In this document: one piece after another, positions 10,782 through 18,429 of the stretch
How the letters are laid out: each line of letters begins with the position of its first letter
Numbering within the stretch: the first letter of the stretch is position 1
Source: an uncultured Ferrovibrio sp.
Lineage (GTDB): Bacteria; Pseudomonadota; Alphaproteobacteria; Ferrovibrionales; Ferrovibrionaceae
Assembly: GCF_937960835.1 (NCBI RefSeq)
Contig: NZ_CALGPC010000013.1
Location: 124,001 to 188,000 of the forward strand
Length of the DNA: 64,000 bases
Direction: 5' to 3'
Made by a program: the position numbers and the translations under genes
Notes under the pieces: generated by a model
The model's database searches: none
Told to the model about the DNA's origin: nothing
Seen by the model: only the letters and a program-made list of their open reading frames with translations

Positions 10782-12446
10782 TCAAGCCGCTTGATAAAGC
10801 CAGTTGCGAATGATCGAGACCGCTTCCTCGGGGTGCTTGTCGACGATCTCGCCGATCTTCTTGAGCGACGACGCTTTCACCTGGCCTTCGATGCGGGCGA
10901 TGTCGATCATCGATTCGATGCCCGGCGTGGGTGGCGCCATGCCAGCGTCGGGTGCAGCCGGCAGTTCGGCCACCGGCGCGCCGCCCACCACCATCGGCAG
11001 GCTCGGCATTGCCGGCGTCAGCATGCCCGGCGGCACTTCCTCGCCCTCATGCGAGGCTTCGAGGATGCGCCGGATCATCGGCCGCACGACCAGCAGCATG
11101 GCGAGCAGGCCCAGCAGCACATAGCCGGCGATCTCGCCGATGCGGAACAGATCCGCCTTGGTCAGGCCCATGAAAATCGGCAGGCTGTTCGGATCAACCT
11201 CTTCGGGAATGTCGCCCGGCTCGGCGAAGCGCATCGACACGACCTCGACATTGTCGCCGCGCTCCGGATTGTAGCCGATGGCATTGCGCACCAAGGCGGT
11301 GAGCTGCTGCAGCTCTTCCGGCGAGCGCGGCTGATAGGCGCGCTTGCCCTGGCCATCGACCAGCACGATGTGGTTGACCAGCACGGCGGCGGAGATGCGG
11401 CGCATCACGCCGGCTTCGCGCACCTGGGTGCGGACGGTCTTGGAGATTTCGTAATTGACCAGCTCTTCCGTGCGGTTCGCGCGCGAGGTCGCCTGGGCGC
11501 CGCCCTGGTTCTGCGCCTCGGGCAGGTTATTCGCCACGGTGACGTTCTGCTGGCCTTCCTGACTCTGATTCTCTTCGGTGATCGTCTGGGTCGAGCGCAC
11601 CACCTGCTGATCGGGATCGAACAGCTCCTGATTCGTGGTGACGCGGTCGAAATCCATATCCACGGCCACTTCGGCGCGCACATTGCCGATGCCGACCGAA
11701 CGCTCGAGCAGAGCTTCGATATTCTTGCGCAGGCGCTCTTCTGCCTGACGGCGCATCTCCTCCATGCGGGTTGCCGCCGCGGTCGCCGGATCGGGCTCTT
11801 CCTGCGTGCCGGCCAGCAGGTTGCCGCGATCGTCAACGACTGAAATGCGCGAAGGCTTCAGGTCGGGAACGGCGGAGGCGACGAGATTCTGAATCGCGCG
11901 CACCTGCGGCTGATCCAGCCGGCCACCCTTGGTCTTGATGATGATGGAGGCCGAGGGCTCGCGCTGATCGCGGCTGAATACCTCGCGCTTGGGCAGCACC
12001 AGATGCACGCGCGCGGACTGCACCTGATCGATGGCGCGAATCGTGCGCGCCAGTTCGCCTTCCAGCGCCCGCAGGTGATTGATGTTCTGCATGAAGTTGG
12101 TGGCCGACAAGGCATTCGTCTTGTCGAAGATCTCATACCCCATGCTGCCGCCGGACGGCAGGCCGGCTTCGGCGAGCTGCATGCGTACGCGCAGCATGCG
12201 GTCTTCCGGCACCAGAATCTGCGTGCCGTTGCTGCCGATCTGATAGGGAATGCGCTGAGCTTCCAGGCGGGTGACAATCTCGGCCGATTCCTGCAGATCG
12301 AGATTGCCATACAGCAGCACCATCTTGGGCTGCGTGACTTTTATCCCCAGAAAAACGAAAAAGCCGATCAGAACAGCCGCCGTCGCCGCCAACATGGCCA
12401 GGCGAGCGGGACCAATGTTCCGCAGCATATTCATAATTCCGTTCAC
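10782..12446 (-). CDS. fliF: Flagellar MS-ring protein FliF
   Basis: 554 residues with the chosen GTG start at 12446 (VNGIMNMLRNIGPARLAML). An upstream ATG at 12539 would add 31 residues unlike FliF (Arg/Pro-rich), so I rejected it. ATGs at 12434 and 12428 are other options. A GGGGTG ribosome site lies 6-7 bases before the GTG. The first helix (~15-40) is followed by the YscJ/FliF domains (LYGNLDLQESAEIVTRLE; VHLVLPKREVFSRDQ; PSASIIIKTKGG). A disordered, Gln-rich middle and a second helix (GEIAGYVLLGLLAMLLVV) precede the FliG-binding tail (ISIIRNWLYQ-like). FliF nucleates basal-body assembly. It heads the fliF-fliG-fliH-fliN-flbD-flhA run. Confidence 0.93.
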   Translation of the reverse strand: MNGIMNMLRNIGPARLAMLAATAAVLIGFFVFLGIKVTQPKMVLLYGNLDLQESAEIVTRLEAQRIPYQIGSNGTQILVPEDRMLRVRMQLAEAGLPSGGSMGYEIFDKTNALSATNFMQNINHLRALEGELARTIRAIDQVQSARVHLVLPKREVFSRDQREPSASIIIKTKGGRLDQPQVRAIQNLVASAVPDLKPSRISVVDDRGNLLAGTQEEPDPATAAATRMEEMRRQAEERLRKNIEALLERSVGIGNVRAEVAVDMDFDRVTTNQELFDPDQQVVRSTQTITEENQSQEGQQNVTVANNLPEAQNQGGAQATSRANRTEELVNYEISKTVRTQVREAGVMRRISAAVLVNHIVLVDGQGKRAYQPRSPEELQQLTALVRNAIGYNPERGDNVEVVSMRFAEPGDIPEEVDPNSLPIFMGLTKADLFRIGEIAGYVLLGLLAMLLVVRPMIRRILEASHEGEEVPPGMLTPAMPSLPMVVGGAPVAELPAAPDAGMAPPTPGIESMIDIARIEGQVKASSLKKIGEIVDKHPEEAVSIIRNWLYQAA

Positions 12447-12532
12447 GGCATCACCCCATGCACACGGCGCGCGTCTTGGCAGGCGCCTCCTGCCCTCGAT
12501 GCCGAAAGTAGGAAGCTGGGATGAAAAAGAGG

Positions 12533-12570
12533 TTAACACCCCGGCAAATTTTGCCTACCGGAATGTTAAC
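12533..12570 (-). promoter_or_regulatory. fliF upstream control region: two GTTAAC motifs flanking an FlbD ftr-like palindrome
   Basis: The 158-base gap between sciP and fliF is AT-richer than its surroundings. It holds GTTAAC at 12532-12537 and 12565-12570, with GGCAAA-T-TTTGCC (12543-12555) between them inside a CCGGCAAA context. TTAAC begins the CtrA recognition sequence, and a CGGCAAA palindrome recalls the FlbD ftr element that overlaps the Caulobacter fliF promoter. Both matches are partial: no TTAA-N7-TTAA is present. No sigma-54 site is visible here, as expected for an early-class fliF promoter. Motif reading only. Confidence 0.4.
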
Positions 12571-12604
12571 CCCGAACGGATTTCAGAAAAATCAGACGCT
12601 TAGG

Positions 12605-12967
12605 TCAGGCGCCCTCGGGAACCGCGTCAACCGGTCGCGGTGCGGCTGCGCGCAGCGTTCCGGGGCGGTAATCCTGCAGCCGGGTGGTGCGCAGGCCGGG
12701 CAGGCCGAACTGCTCGATGGCCCGCTGCCAGGAGAGGAATTCCTCCACCGTCAACGCATAGCGCTGGCAGGCGTCTTCCAGGGTCAGCAGCCCGCCGCGG
12801 ACGGCTGCCACGACCTCTGCCTTGCGGCGGATGACCCAGCGCTTGGTATTCGGCGGCGGCAGGCTTTCAAGCGTAATACGCTGGCCTTCGGGGCCGACGA
12901 CACTGGGTTGCGGGCTGTGCGAGGGCAGCATACGCGCTCGGGATGAGAAAGAATGAAGCTGTTCCAT
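12605..12967 (-). CDS. sciP: CtrA inhibitor SciP (DUF1153 flagellar/cell-cycle repressor)
   Basis: 120 residues. The core is an almost textbook SciP: PPPNTKRWVIRRKAEVVAAV, then RGGLLTLEDACQRYALTVEE, then FLSWQRAIEQFGLPGLRTTR. This is a small helix-turn-helix that binds DNA and contacts CtrA to block transcription of CtrA targets, including flagellar genes, in G1 (Caulobacter). The protein is longer than the usual ~90-95 residues because of an N-terminal extension of ~22 residues and a C-terminal tail (RPVDAVPEGA-like). It lies inside the flagellar cluster between flgD and fliF, 63 bases after flgD, with its own CtrA half-site upstream. Confidence 0.92.
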   Translation of the reverse strand: MEQLHSFSSRARMLPSHSPQPSVVGPEGQRITLESLPPPNTKRWVIRRKAEVVAAVRGGLLTLEDACQRYALTVEEFLSWQRAIEQFGLPGLRTTRLQDYRPGTLRAAAPRPVDAVPEGA

Positions 12968-13002
12968 GCTAGTTTCCGCCTTTTAAAAAAGCCCTAAATG
13001 CG

Positions 13003-13010
13003 ATGGTTAA
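13003..13010 (-). promoter_or_regulatory. CtrA half-site TTAACCAT upstream of sciP
   Basis: On the minus strand the sequence reads CGTTAACCATCG, an exact TTAACCAT half-site, 36 bases before the sciP ATG and 20 bases past the flgD stop. CtrA activates sciP in Caulobacter, so the placement makes sense. A second TTAA at 7-base spacing is absent, and an 8-base match can arise by chance. Confidence 0.5.
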
Positions 13011-13030
13011 CGAAGCCTTTCCTCGGCCAT

Positions 13031-14131
13031 TCAGTAGACCGCGATGACCCATGCGGGCGGCACGCCCAGGCCGCCGATCGAGAACATCGCCTGCATGTTC
13101 TCGAAGGCCACACTGTCGACCTTGCCGCGGCCCAGAACGTCCACGCCGACGGCCTGGTTGCTCGCCGACTTGGCTTCGATCTGGATCTTGTAGATCTCGC
13201 CTTCCTTGGCCGTGGTGCCGTCGCTCTTGACGCCATCCCAGGCAAAGTCGTGGCGGCCCTTGCTGGCGTCGCCGGTCGTCTCATGGACCAGGTTGTTGTT
13301 GGCGTCGTAGACCTTGATGGTCACCGTTTCGGCACCCGAGGCGACGCCATAGCTCCAGCGTGCATTGCCGTTCTGATAGACGGTGCTGGAGCCGTAGAAC
13401 TCGACATCCTTGCCGATGTAGTTGACGTAGGAGCCGTTATCCTGCGGCGGCACCGGCGAGGTGGTCACGTTGCGCATCGACAGCACGTCGCCGACTGCCA
13501 TGCGCTTGCCGCCCACCACGAGGTAATCGACGCCATCGACGCGCTCGACGCCATCGACGATGGCGCGCGTCTTGACCTTGACGTCCATCGTGTCGCCCTT
13601 GGAATCCTTGGCGACGACTTCAAGCGTGTATTCGCCGGCCGGCTTGCGGTCGCTGCCACCGTTGACGGTGCCGTCCCAGGTAAAGACGTGCTCGCCCTTG
13701 CCCTTCTCGATTTCCGCGGTGTGAACGACCCTGCCGTACTTGTCGACGACGCGGATCTGACCGCCGGCAGCATCGGCCGGCAGGTCGTAATACCAGACCG
13801 CAGCAGTCGAGTCGCCGAGCATGGCCCGGTTGGAATCGACGTCGACCTGCTTGCCGATGTAGTTGACCAGATTCGAGCTCTGCTGCGATTCGAACAGCGC
13901 AATCAGCTTCTCCAGGTTTTTGTTCTGGTTGATCTGCTGTTCGACCTGGCTGAACTGCACCAGCTGCGTGGTGAACTCCTTGGAGTCCATCGGATTGGTG
14001 GGATCCTGGTTCTTGAGCTGCGTGGTCAGCAGCGTCAGGAACATGTCGAAGTTCTTTGCCAGCGAAACGCCGGCATTTTCAGCGGCGCTGTTCGTCGTGG
14101 TGGTCGAGGTACTGCCGACGGAAGTGACCAT
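13031..14131 (-). CDS. flgD: Flagellar hook cap/scaffold FlgD with duplicated C-terminal module
   Basis: 366 residues, much longer than the usual ~220-230. The N-terminus is canonical FlgD (LAKNFDMFLTLLTTQLKNQD, PTNPMDSKEFTTQLVQFSQV). After it, the Tudor/Ig-like unit occurs twice. Copy one starts NLVNYIGKQVDVDSN (~87) and carries GEHVFTWDGTVNGG; copy two starts SYVNYIGKDVEFYGS (~236) and carries GRHDFAWDGVKSDG. The C-terminus ends in a FlgD-like ENMQAMFSIGGLG. FlgD caps the growing hook and is displaced by FlgK. It lies between fliK and sciP, probably co-transcribed with fliK (20-base gap). The identity is secure; the duplication is the unusual part. Confidence 0.93.
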   Translation of the reverse strand: MVTSVGSTSTTTTNSAAENAGVSLAKNFDMFLTLLTTQLKNQDPTNPMDSKEFTTQLVQFSQVEQQINQNKNLEKLIALFESQQSSNLVNYIGKQVDVDSNRAMLGDSTAAVWYYDLPADAAGGQIRVVDKYGRVVHTAEIEKGKGEHVFTWDGTVNGGSDRKPAGEYTLEVVAKDSKGDTMDVKVKTRAIVDGVERVDGVDYLVVGGKRMAVGDVLSMRNVTTSPVPPQDNGSYVNYIGKDVEFYGSSTVYQNGNARWSYGVASGAETVTIKVYDANNNLVHETTGDASKGRHDFAWDGVKSDGTTAKEGEIYKIQIEAKSASNQAVGVDVLGRGKVDSVAFENMQAMFSIGGLGVPPAWVIAVY

Positions 14132-14151
14132 GGCTATTCTCCCGGAAACCG

Positions 14152-15900
14152 TCAGATGCGGATATCGAGCCCGCCGCGCGCGGCAGCGGCGCGTTGGGCA
14201 TTGGCGGCGGCAAGCTGCGCCGGATCGACGCGAAGGCTGCCGTCTGCGTATTCATCCTGGCCGGCGTCACCGCCATGTCCGGCCATCTGGCCGTCGCGGC
14301 TGCCGCGCTCGCCCGCCTGGTTCTGATCGCGCAAAGTGAAGCTCAGCGAGTTGGAATCGGCCTTCAGGCCGGCATCGCGCAGGGCCTGCTCAAGCTGGGC
14401 CGCATCCTTCTGCAGCATGGCGAGCGTGTCGGGCTTGTCGGCGGCAACCACCGCCATCAGGCGGCCGTCATGGCCAACTTCCATCTTCACCTCGACCTTA
14501 CCGAGATTGCCGGGATCGAGCCGGATCGAGATCTTGTCATGACCATCGGCCACGCCGCGCTTGATCTGCACCGCGACCTGCTCGCCAGCCGGAATATGCT
14601 GGCTGAGTTGACGCGCAGCGACCTGCATGGCGGTGGCATGCTGCGCTGCCTGCGGCGCCGACGTCCCCGGATTGGCCAGCGGCGAAGCGGCCTGCTGGCT
14701 CAGATGCGCCGGGCTCTGGGTGGCAGCCTGGCTCTGCGGCAGCACGGCATCGCTGTTGGCCTGCAGCGCGGCGGCAAATTTGCCATCGGCCTGCGGCTGC
14801 GGTGCAAGCTGGGTCTGCAGCGACGACGGCTCCTCCGCCATCTCATCGCCCTGCATGGCCAGCAAGGCCGACTGATCCACCAGGGTCTTCGACGAAGCCG
14901 CAGCGGTGACGGTCTGCACCTGCAGGCTGCCGGTCTTGCCATCCCCGGCTATGGCCTGCGGCTTGGCGGCATTCTCTGCCACCGGCTGGCCAGATTTCTG
15001 CTGCTGCGTCAGCAGGGTCTGCTGGATCGCGGCGAAATCCTCAGCTGAAACGGCATCCTGCTCGACCAGCAAAGCGGCGGCGCTGGTCGATGTCGCCGGC
15101 GCGGCGGCGGCCTTTGGCATCTCGACCATCGCCTGCGGCTCGACCGGCGCCATCTCGGCGAGCGGAATGAGCGCGGGCTCAGCCGCCTCGGCCGGCGCCG
15201 CCGGCATGGGCGAAACCGGAGTCTGGGCGACCGCTGCCGCGGCCTTCTCAGCCATGGCCGGCAGAGTCGCCGGCAGGGCTGCCCCCTCTTCAACACTCAC
15301 CGAAGCCGCGGCGGCATCGCCGTCCACAACCGGCATTTCCGGCGCTTCGCCTTGCAGCAGGGCCAGGATCACGGACGCATCCGGCGCGGTTTCGACCACG
15401 GTCGCCGGCTGGGCGGGCTGCGCCACGGCGTCGCTCTTTGGCAAGGTGTCCGCTGGCTGCGCGACAGCATCCTCGTTAACAGCAGTGTCCGTTTCCGAAG
15501 TCGCCGCAGTGTCTTCGCCAGCGGCCTTGTCAGCTTTGGGGGCGGCCTCGCGCGGCTTCGCCGCCCAATCGGCGGGCTGGGCCGAGGGCCGACGGGTTGC
15601 AGCCTGACGATCTGACGATTCGCGACTGGCAGGCGCAGATGCCGAGGCGTCGCGATAATTGGTGTTGGAGGCGGCATTGCGCGCCGGCTCGGCGGCCGGG
15701 CGGGTATCCTGGCGCCGGGCAGCCTCGGGCACACTGCGCTCGGCGCTCTGCGACACCGCCTTGGTGTTGGCGCCGAAAAAGGCGGATTTCAGCACCCGGG
15801 CGAATTGCTCGGCGCGGCTGCCAACCGGCTCGGGCAGAATTGGGCTGCTGGCCGGGGCGGCGGAAGAAGCGGGAGCGGAATTGGTCGAACCGACTTGCAT
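14152..15900 (-). CDS. fliK: Flagellar hook-length control protein FliK
   Basis: 582 residues. A long, low-complexity Ala/Gln/Pro N-terminal ruler (~1-400) is followed by the Flg_hook domain: VAVQIKRGVADGHDKISIRL, DPGNLGKVEVKMEVGHDGRL, then LEQALRDAGLKADSNSLSF. FliK measures hook length and switches export specificity by contacting FlhB. The ATG has an AGAGGA ribosome site 6 bases upstream, and a sigma-54 site lies 29 bases upstream. It heads the fliK-flgD unit. A FliK-like paralogue lies at 1188-3128. Confidence 0.93.
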   Translation of the reverse strand: MQVGSTNSAPASSAAPASSPILPEPVGSRAEQFARVLKSAFFGANTKAVSQSAERSVPEAARRQDTRPAAEPARNAASNTNYRDASASAPASRESSDRQAATRRPSAQPADWAAKPREAAPKADKAAGEDTAATSETDTAVNEDAVAQPADTLPKSDAVAQPAQPATVVETAPDASVILALLQGEAPEMPVVDGDAAAASVSVEEGAALPATLPAMAEKAAAAVAQTPVSPMPAAPAEAAEPALIPLAEMAPVEPQAMVEMPKAAAAPATSTSAAALLVEQDAVSAEDFAAIQQTLLTQQQKSGQPVAENAAKPQAIAGDGKTGSLQVQTVTAAASSKTLVDQSALLAMQGDEMAEEPSSLQTQLAPQPQADGKFAAALQANSDAVLPQSQAATQSPAHLSQQAASPLANPGTSAPQAAQHATAMQVAARQLSQHIPAGEQVAVQIKRGVADGHDKISIRLDPGNLGKVEVKMEVGHDGRLMAVVAADKPDTLAMLQKDAAQLEQALRDAGLKADSNSLSFTLRDQNQAGERGSRDGQMAGHGGDAGQDEYADGSLRVDPAQLAAANAQRAAAARGGLDIRI

Positions 15901-15928
15901 GGCAATCCTCTGTCTCGCCCCAGAGGAA

Positions 15929-15943
15929 GCAAGCTGCGGGCCA
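15929..15943 (-). promoter_or_regulatory. Sigma-54 promoter for fliK-flgD
   Basis: Minus strand TGGCCCG-CAGC-TTGC, against consensus TGGCACG-N4-TTGCW: one mismatch, with the invariant GG and GC at the right spacing and a T following. Transcription would start about 17 bases before the fliK ATG, leaving just enough leader for the AGAGGA ribosome site. This fits late-class flagellar genes controlled by FlbD. Confidence 0.75.
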
Positions 15944-16117
15944 ACTCGCTTTGCACAAGAGAAGTTATTATTTCCAACGACTTACGGAACCACACCGCCA
16001 ATGAGGCAGGGTTCACTCCCTGCCGGGCGGCAGTTTCTGCCGGGCGGCCGGAAGACCCGTGCCGGCTTATATCCGCCGGTCGCTTTCCCCGCCCTGACCG
16101 GGTATCGTCCCGGCCCC

Positions 16118-17887
16118 ATGACGACGAATCCACTGCCCCCCGACGCCTTCCAGACCGCCCTGCAGCACCAGCAGGCAGGCCGCCTGCAGGAAGCGGCGGC
16201 CATCTATCAGGCCCTGCTGCAACGCGAGCCGAACCATCCGGGACTGCTGAACCAGATCGCCCTGCTGCACCATCAGGCTGGCCAGCCGGTCGAGGGTCTG
16301 AAATATCTGCGCCGCGCCGTCCAGCTCGCGCCGGAGCATGCGCCCTTCCATACCAACGCCGCCTCGCTGCTGCTGGCCGCCGGTCAGCCGGCGGAAGCTG
16401 CCATGGCCGCCCGCAAGGCGCTCGCGCTCAAGCCCGACACTCCGGAGGCTGCCAATAATCTGGGACTGGCCGAAGCGATGCTGGGCCATGCCGCCGAGGC
16501 AGAGAAGGCCTTCCGGCAGGCGCTGGGCTTGCGGCCCGGCTTCGTCGATGCGCGCTTCAACCTTGCCAATCTGCTGCGCGAGCAGAACAAGTTGACGGCC
16601 GCCATCGCCGAGTACCGCACCATCCTGCAGGCTGCGCCGCAATTCGCCGCAGCACAGGTCAATCTCGGCGTCTGCCTCGACATGGCGGGGGATCTCGATG
16701 GCGCAGCGCAAGCCTATCGCGCCGCGCTGGATGCCGAACCCGGCCTGCCGCCTGCCCATCGCAACCTGGCGCTGCTCAATCTTGCCCAGGTGCTGCAAAA
16801 GCAGAACCGCTTCCAGGATGCGGCAGCAGCCTTCCGCGCCGTGCTCAAGCAGGATGACAAGCTGTTCGCGGCACAGATGGGACTTGGGCAATGCGCCCGC
16901 GAACTCGGCGACACCGAGGAGGCCTTGGCCGCGTTCCAGCGTGCCGTGCAACTGGCGCCTGACAATGAAGAAGCCCGCGCCGCCCTATCAGGGCTGCTGA
17001 GCAGACTGATTCCGGGATGGCATCTACCGATGCTGGCCGATACCGCGCGCAACGAGGCTTTCGCGGCCGCGCTGCAGAAAGCCGTCCGGCCCAACATGAC
17101 GGTTCTGGATATCGGCACCGGCTCCGGCCTTTTGGCCCTGCTGGCCGCGCGCGCGGGTGCAGAGAAGGTCATCGCCTGCGAGGCCCATCCGCTGATCGCA
17201 GCAACGGCGAAGGAAATCGTCGCCAAGAACGGCTACGAGAAGACGATCACGGTGATCGCGAAACGCTCGACCGAGCTCGATCCGGTGCAGGACATGCCGC
17301 AGCAGGCCGATCTGATGGTGGCGGAGATTCTGGATGCCGGTCTGATCGGCGAGGGCATGCTGCCGACCACACGCGATGCCTTGCGGCGTCTCGTTAAACC
17401 CGGCGCGCCTGTGATACCGGCCGCCGCGCAAGTCATCGCGCAGATCGTCTCATTGCCGCATCTGCGTGCGGTAAATCCCGTGCGCGAGATCTGCGGATTC
17501 GATCTTTCTGCTTTCGACAAATTCCGCAACCAGTCGACGCACGGCAATGTGCGGCTGGATCACGAGCCTTATCAGGCGCTGAGCGAAGCCCTGCCGGTGC
17601 TGCGCATCGATTTCGCGCAGCCGCCAGATTGGGTGCAGCCGCAGCGCATGACCTGGACCGCGCCGATTGCGACGGAGGGTCAGGCTCAGGCCGTGGTTTT
17701 CTGGTTTGACTTATGGCTCGACGACGAGATCATGCTGTCCACCGGGCCCGGCGGCGCGATGCGCCATTGGGGCCAGGCCGCTTGCTGGCTGCCGGCGGAT
17801 CAAAACGTCAGGGCTGGCGACAAGCTGACCTTCGTCGTGATCCTGGCTGACAATTATTTCGACTTCAGGCTGGCGCAGGCCAGGTAG
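16118..17887 (+). CDS. TPR-repeat protein fused to a PRMT-like arginine methyltransferase domain
   Basis: 589 residues from the ATG at 16118; upstream in-frame codons are unlike the protein and lie in the fliK divergent region. Residues ~1-300 are eight or so TPR repeats (A..YQ.ALQ..P...A.NNLG pattern). From ~325 a class I SAM fold begins: TVLDIGTGSGLLALLAARAG (motif I), an acidic end of strand 2 (IACEAH), then VAEILDAGLIGEGML. The last has two glutamates spaced like the PRMT double-E loop and resembles PRMT7/PRMT9. The C-terminal beta-barrel-like part includes DLWLDDEIMLSTGPGG and a HWGQAACWLP stretch, reminiscent of the PRMT HW..T..L motif. Substrate unknown. Divergent from the flagellar fliK (217 bases), so a flagellar target is possible but unproven. 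Confidence 0.75.
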   Translation: MTTNPLPPDAFQTALQHQQAGRLQEAAAIYQALLQREPNHPGLLNQIALLHHQAGQPVEGLKYLRRAVQLAPEHAPFHTNAASLLLAAGQPAEAAMAARKALALKPDTPEAANNLGLAEAMLGHAAEAEKAFRQALGLRPGFVDARFNLANLLREQNKLTAAIAEYRTILQAAPQFAAAQVNLGVCLDMAGDLDGAAQAYRAALDAEPGLPPAHRNLALLNLAQVLQKQNRFQDAAAAFRAVLKQDDKLFAAQMGLGQCARELGDTEEALAAFQRAVQLAPDNEEARAALSGLLSRLIPGWHLPMLADTARNEAFAAALQKAVRPNMTVLDIGTGSGLLALLAARAGAEKVIACEAHPLIAATAKEIVAKNGYEKTITVIAKRSTELDPVQDMPQQADLMVAEILDAGLIGEGMLPTTRDALRRLVKPGAPVIPAAAQVIAQIVSLPHLRAVNPVREICGFDLSAFDKFRNQSTHGNVRLDHEPYQALSEALPVLRIDFAQPPDWVQPQRMTWTAPIATEGQAQAVVFWFDLWLDDEIMLSTGPGGAMRHWGQAACWLPADQNVRAGDKLTFVVILADNYFDFRLAQAR

Positions 17888-17896
17888 CGCGGCCGA

Positions 17897-18286
17897 TTAC
17901 ATATCGGGCTCGGCCTGCTTCGGATGCAGCGCATCGCCGATCGCCTCGATCAGGGTTTCTTGCGTGAAAGGTTTTTGCAGAACCCGGCAGGCCCCCAGTA
18001 CCTCGGCAACTGGCAGCATCTTCAGCGGATTGTCATAGACGCCGCCGCCCGACATGGCGATCACCGGCGTCTGCGTAAATGTCCGCAGCTGGCTGATCAG
18101 TTCCAGGCCATCGCCGTCCGGCATGTAGATGTCCGTGAGGATCACGTCGCTGAGCTGCTGGCGCAGCATCGCCAGAGCGACTTGCCCATTGGGCGCCTCG
18201 CGCACGTCGTATCCAGCATCCTGAAGCTGCAGGCTGAGAGCCCGGCGCACATTGACGTCATCGTCAACCAGCAGAATCTCGGTCAT
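17897..18286 (-). CDS. Single-domain response regulator (CheY-like)
   Basis: 129 residues, receiver only. Acidic triad D8-D10 (LLVDDDVNV), phosphoacceptor D52 (LTDIYMPDGDG), switch S79 (IAMSGGG) and K105 (LQKPF) are all present, so it should be phosphorylatable. No output domain follows. No histidine kinase or che operon is adjacent, so the partner is unknown. The IYMPDGDGLELI signature is commoner in regulator/cell-cycle receivers than in CheY proper. Convergent with the TPR-methyltransferase gene, with a 9-base gap. Confidence 0.88.
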   Translation of the reverse strand: MTEILLVDDDVNVRRALSLQLQDAGYDVREAPNGQVALAMLRQQLSDVILTDIYMPDGDGLELISQLRTFTQTPVIAMSGGGVYDNPLKMLPVAEVLGACRVLQKPFTQETLIEAIGDALHPKQAEPDM

Positions 18287-18429
18287 CCCCGCCCACTCCG
18301 CGTGTCATTGCTCTGGCCAAACGGCACTTGCCCTGAGGCGGGCACCCCACATTGGCAGCATCGTAGCATGCTGCGGCGGGACATGGCGGTGATCCTTATG
18401 CGACTAAGAGATGATCGAACGCAGCGCGA

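Noticed and set aside
12533..12569. Full CtrA box TTAA-N7-TTAA ahead of fliF
   Set aside because: The two TTAA motifs are 29 bases apart, not 7, so it cannot be a standard CtrA box. Kept only as possible half-sites.
18355..18374. Inverted repeat GCAGCAT-CGTAGC-ATGCTGC between the response regulator and DODA genes
   Set aside because: Seven-base arms without a T tail. Neither a good terminator nor a recognisable operator; too weak to list.
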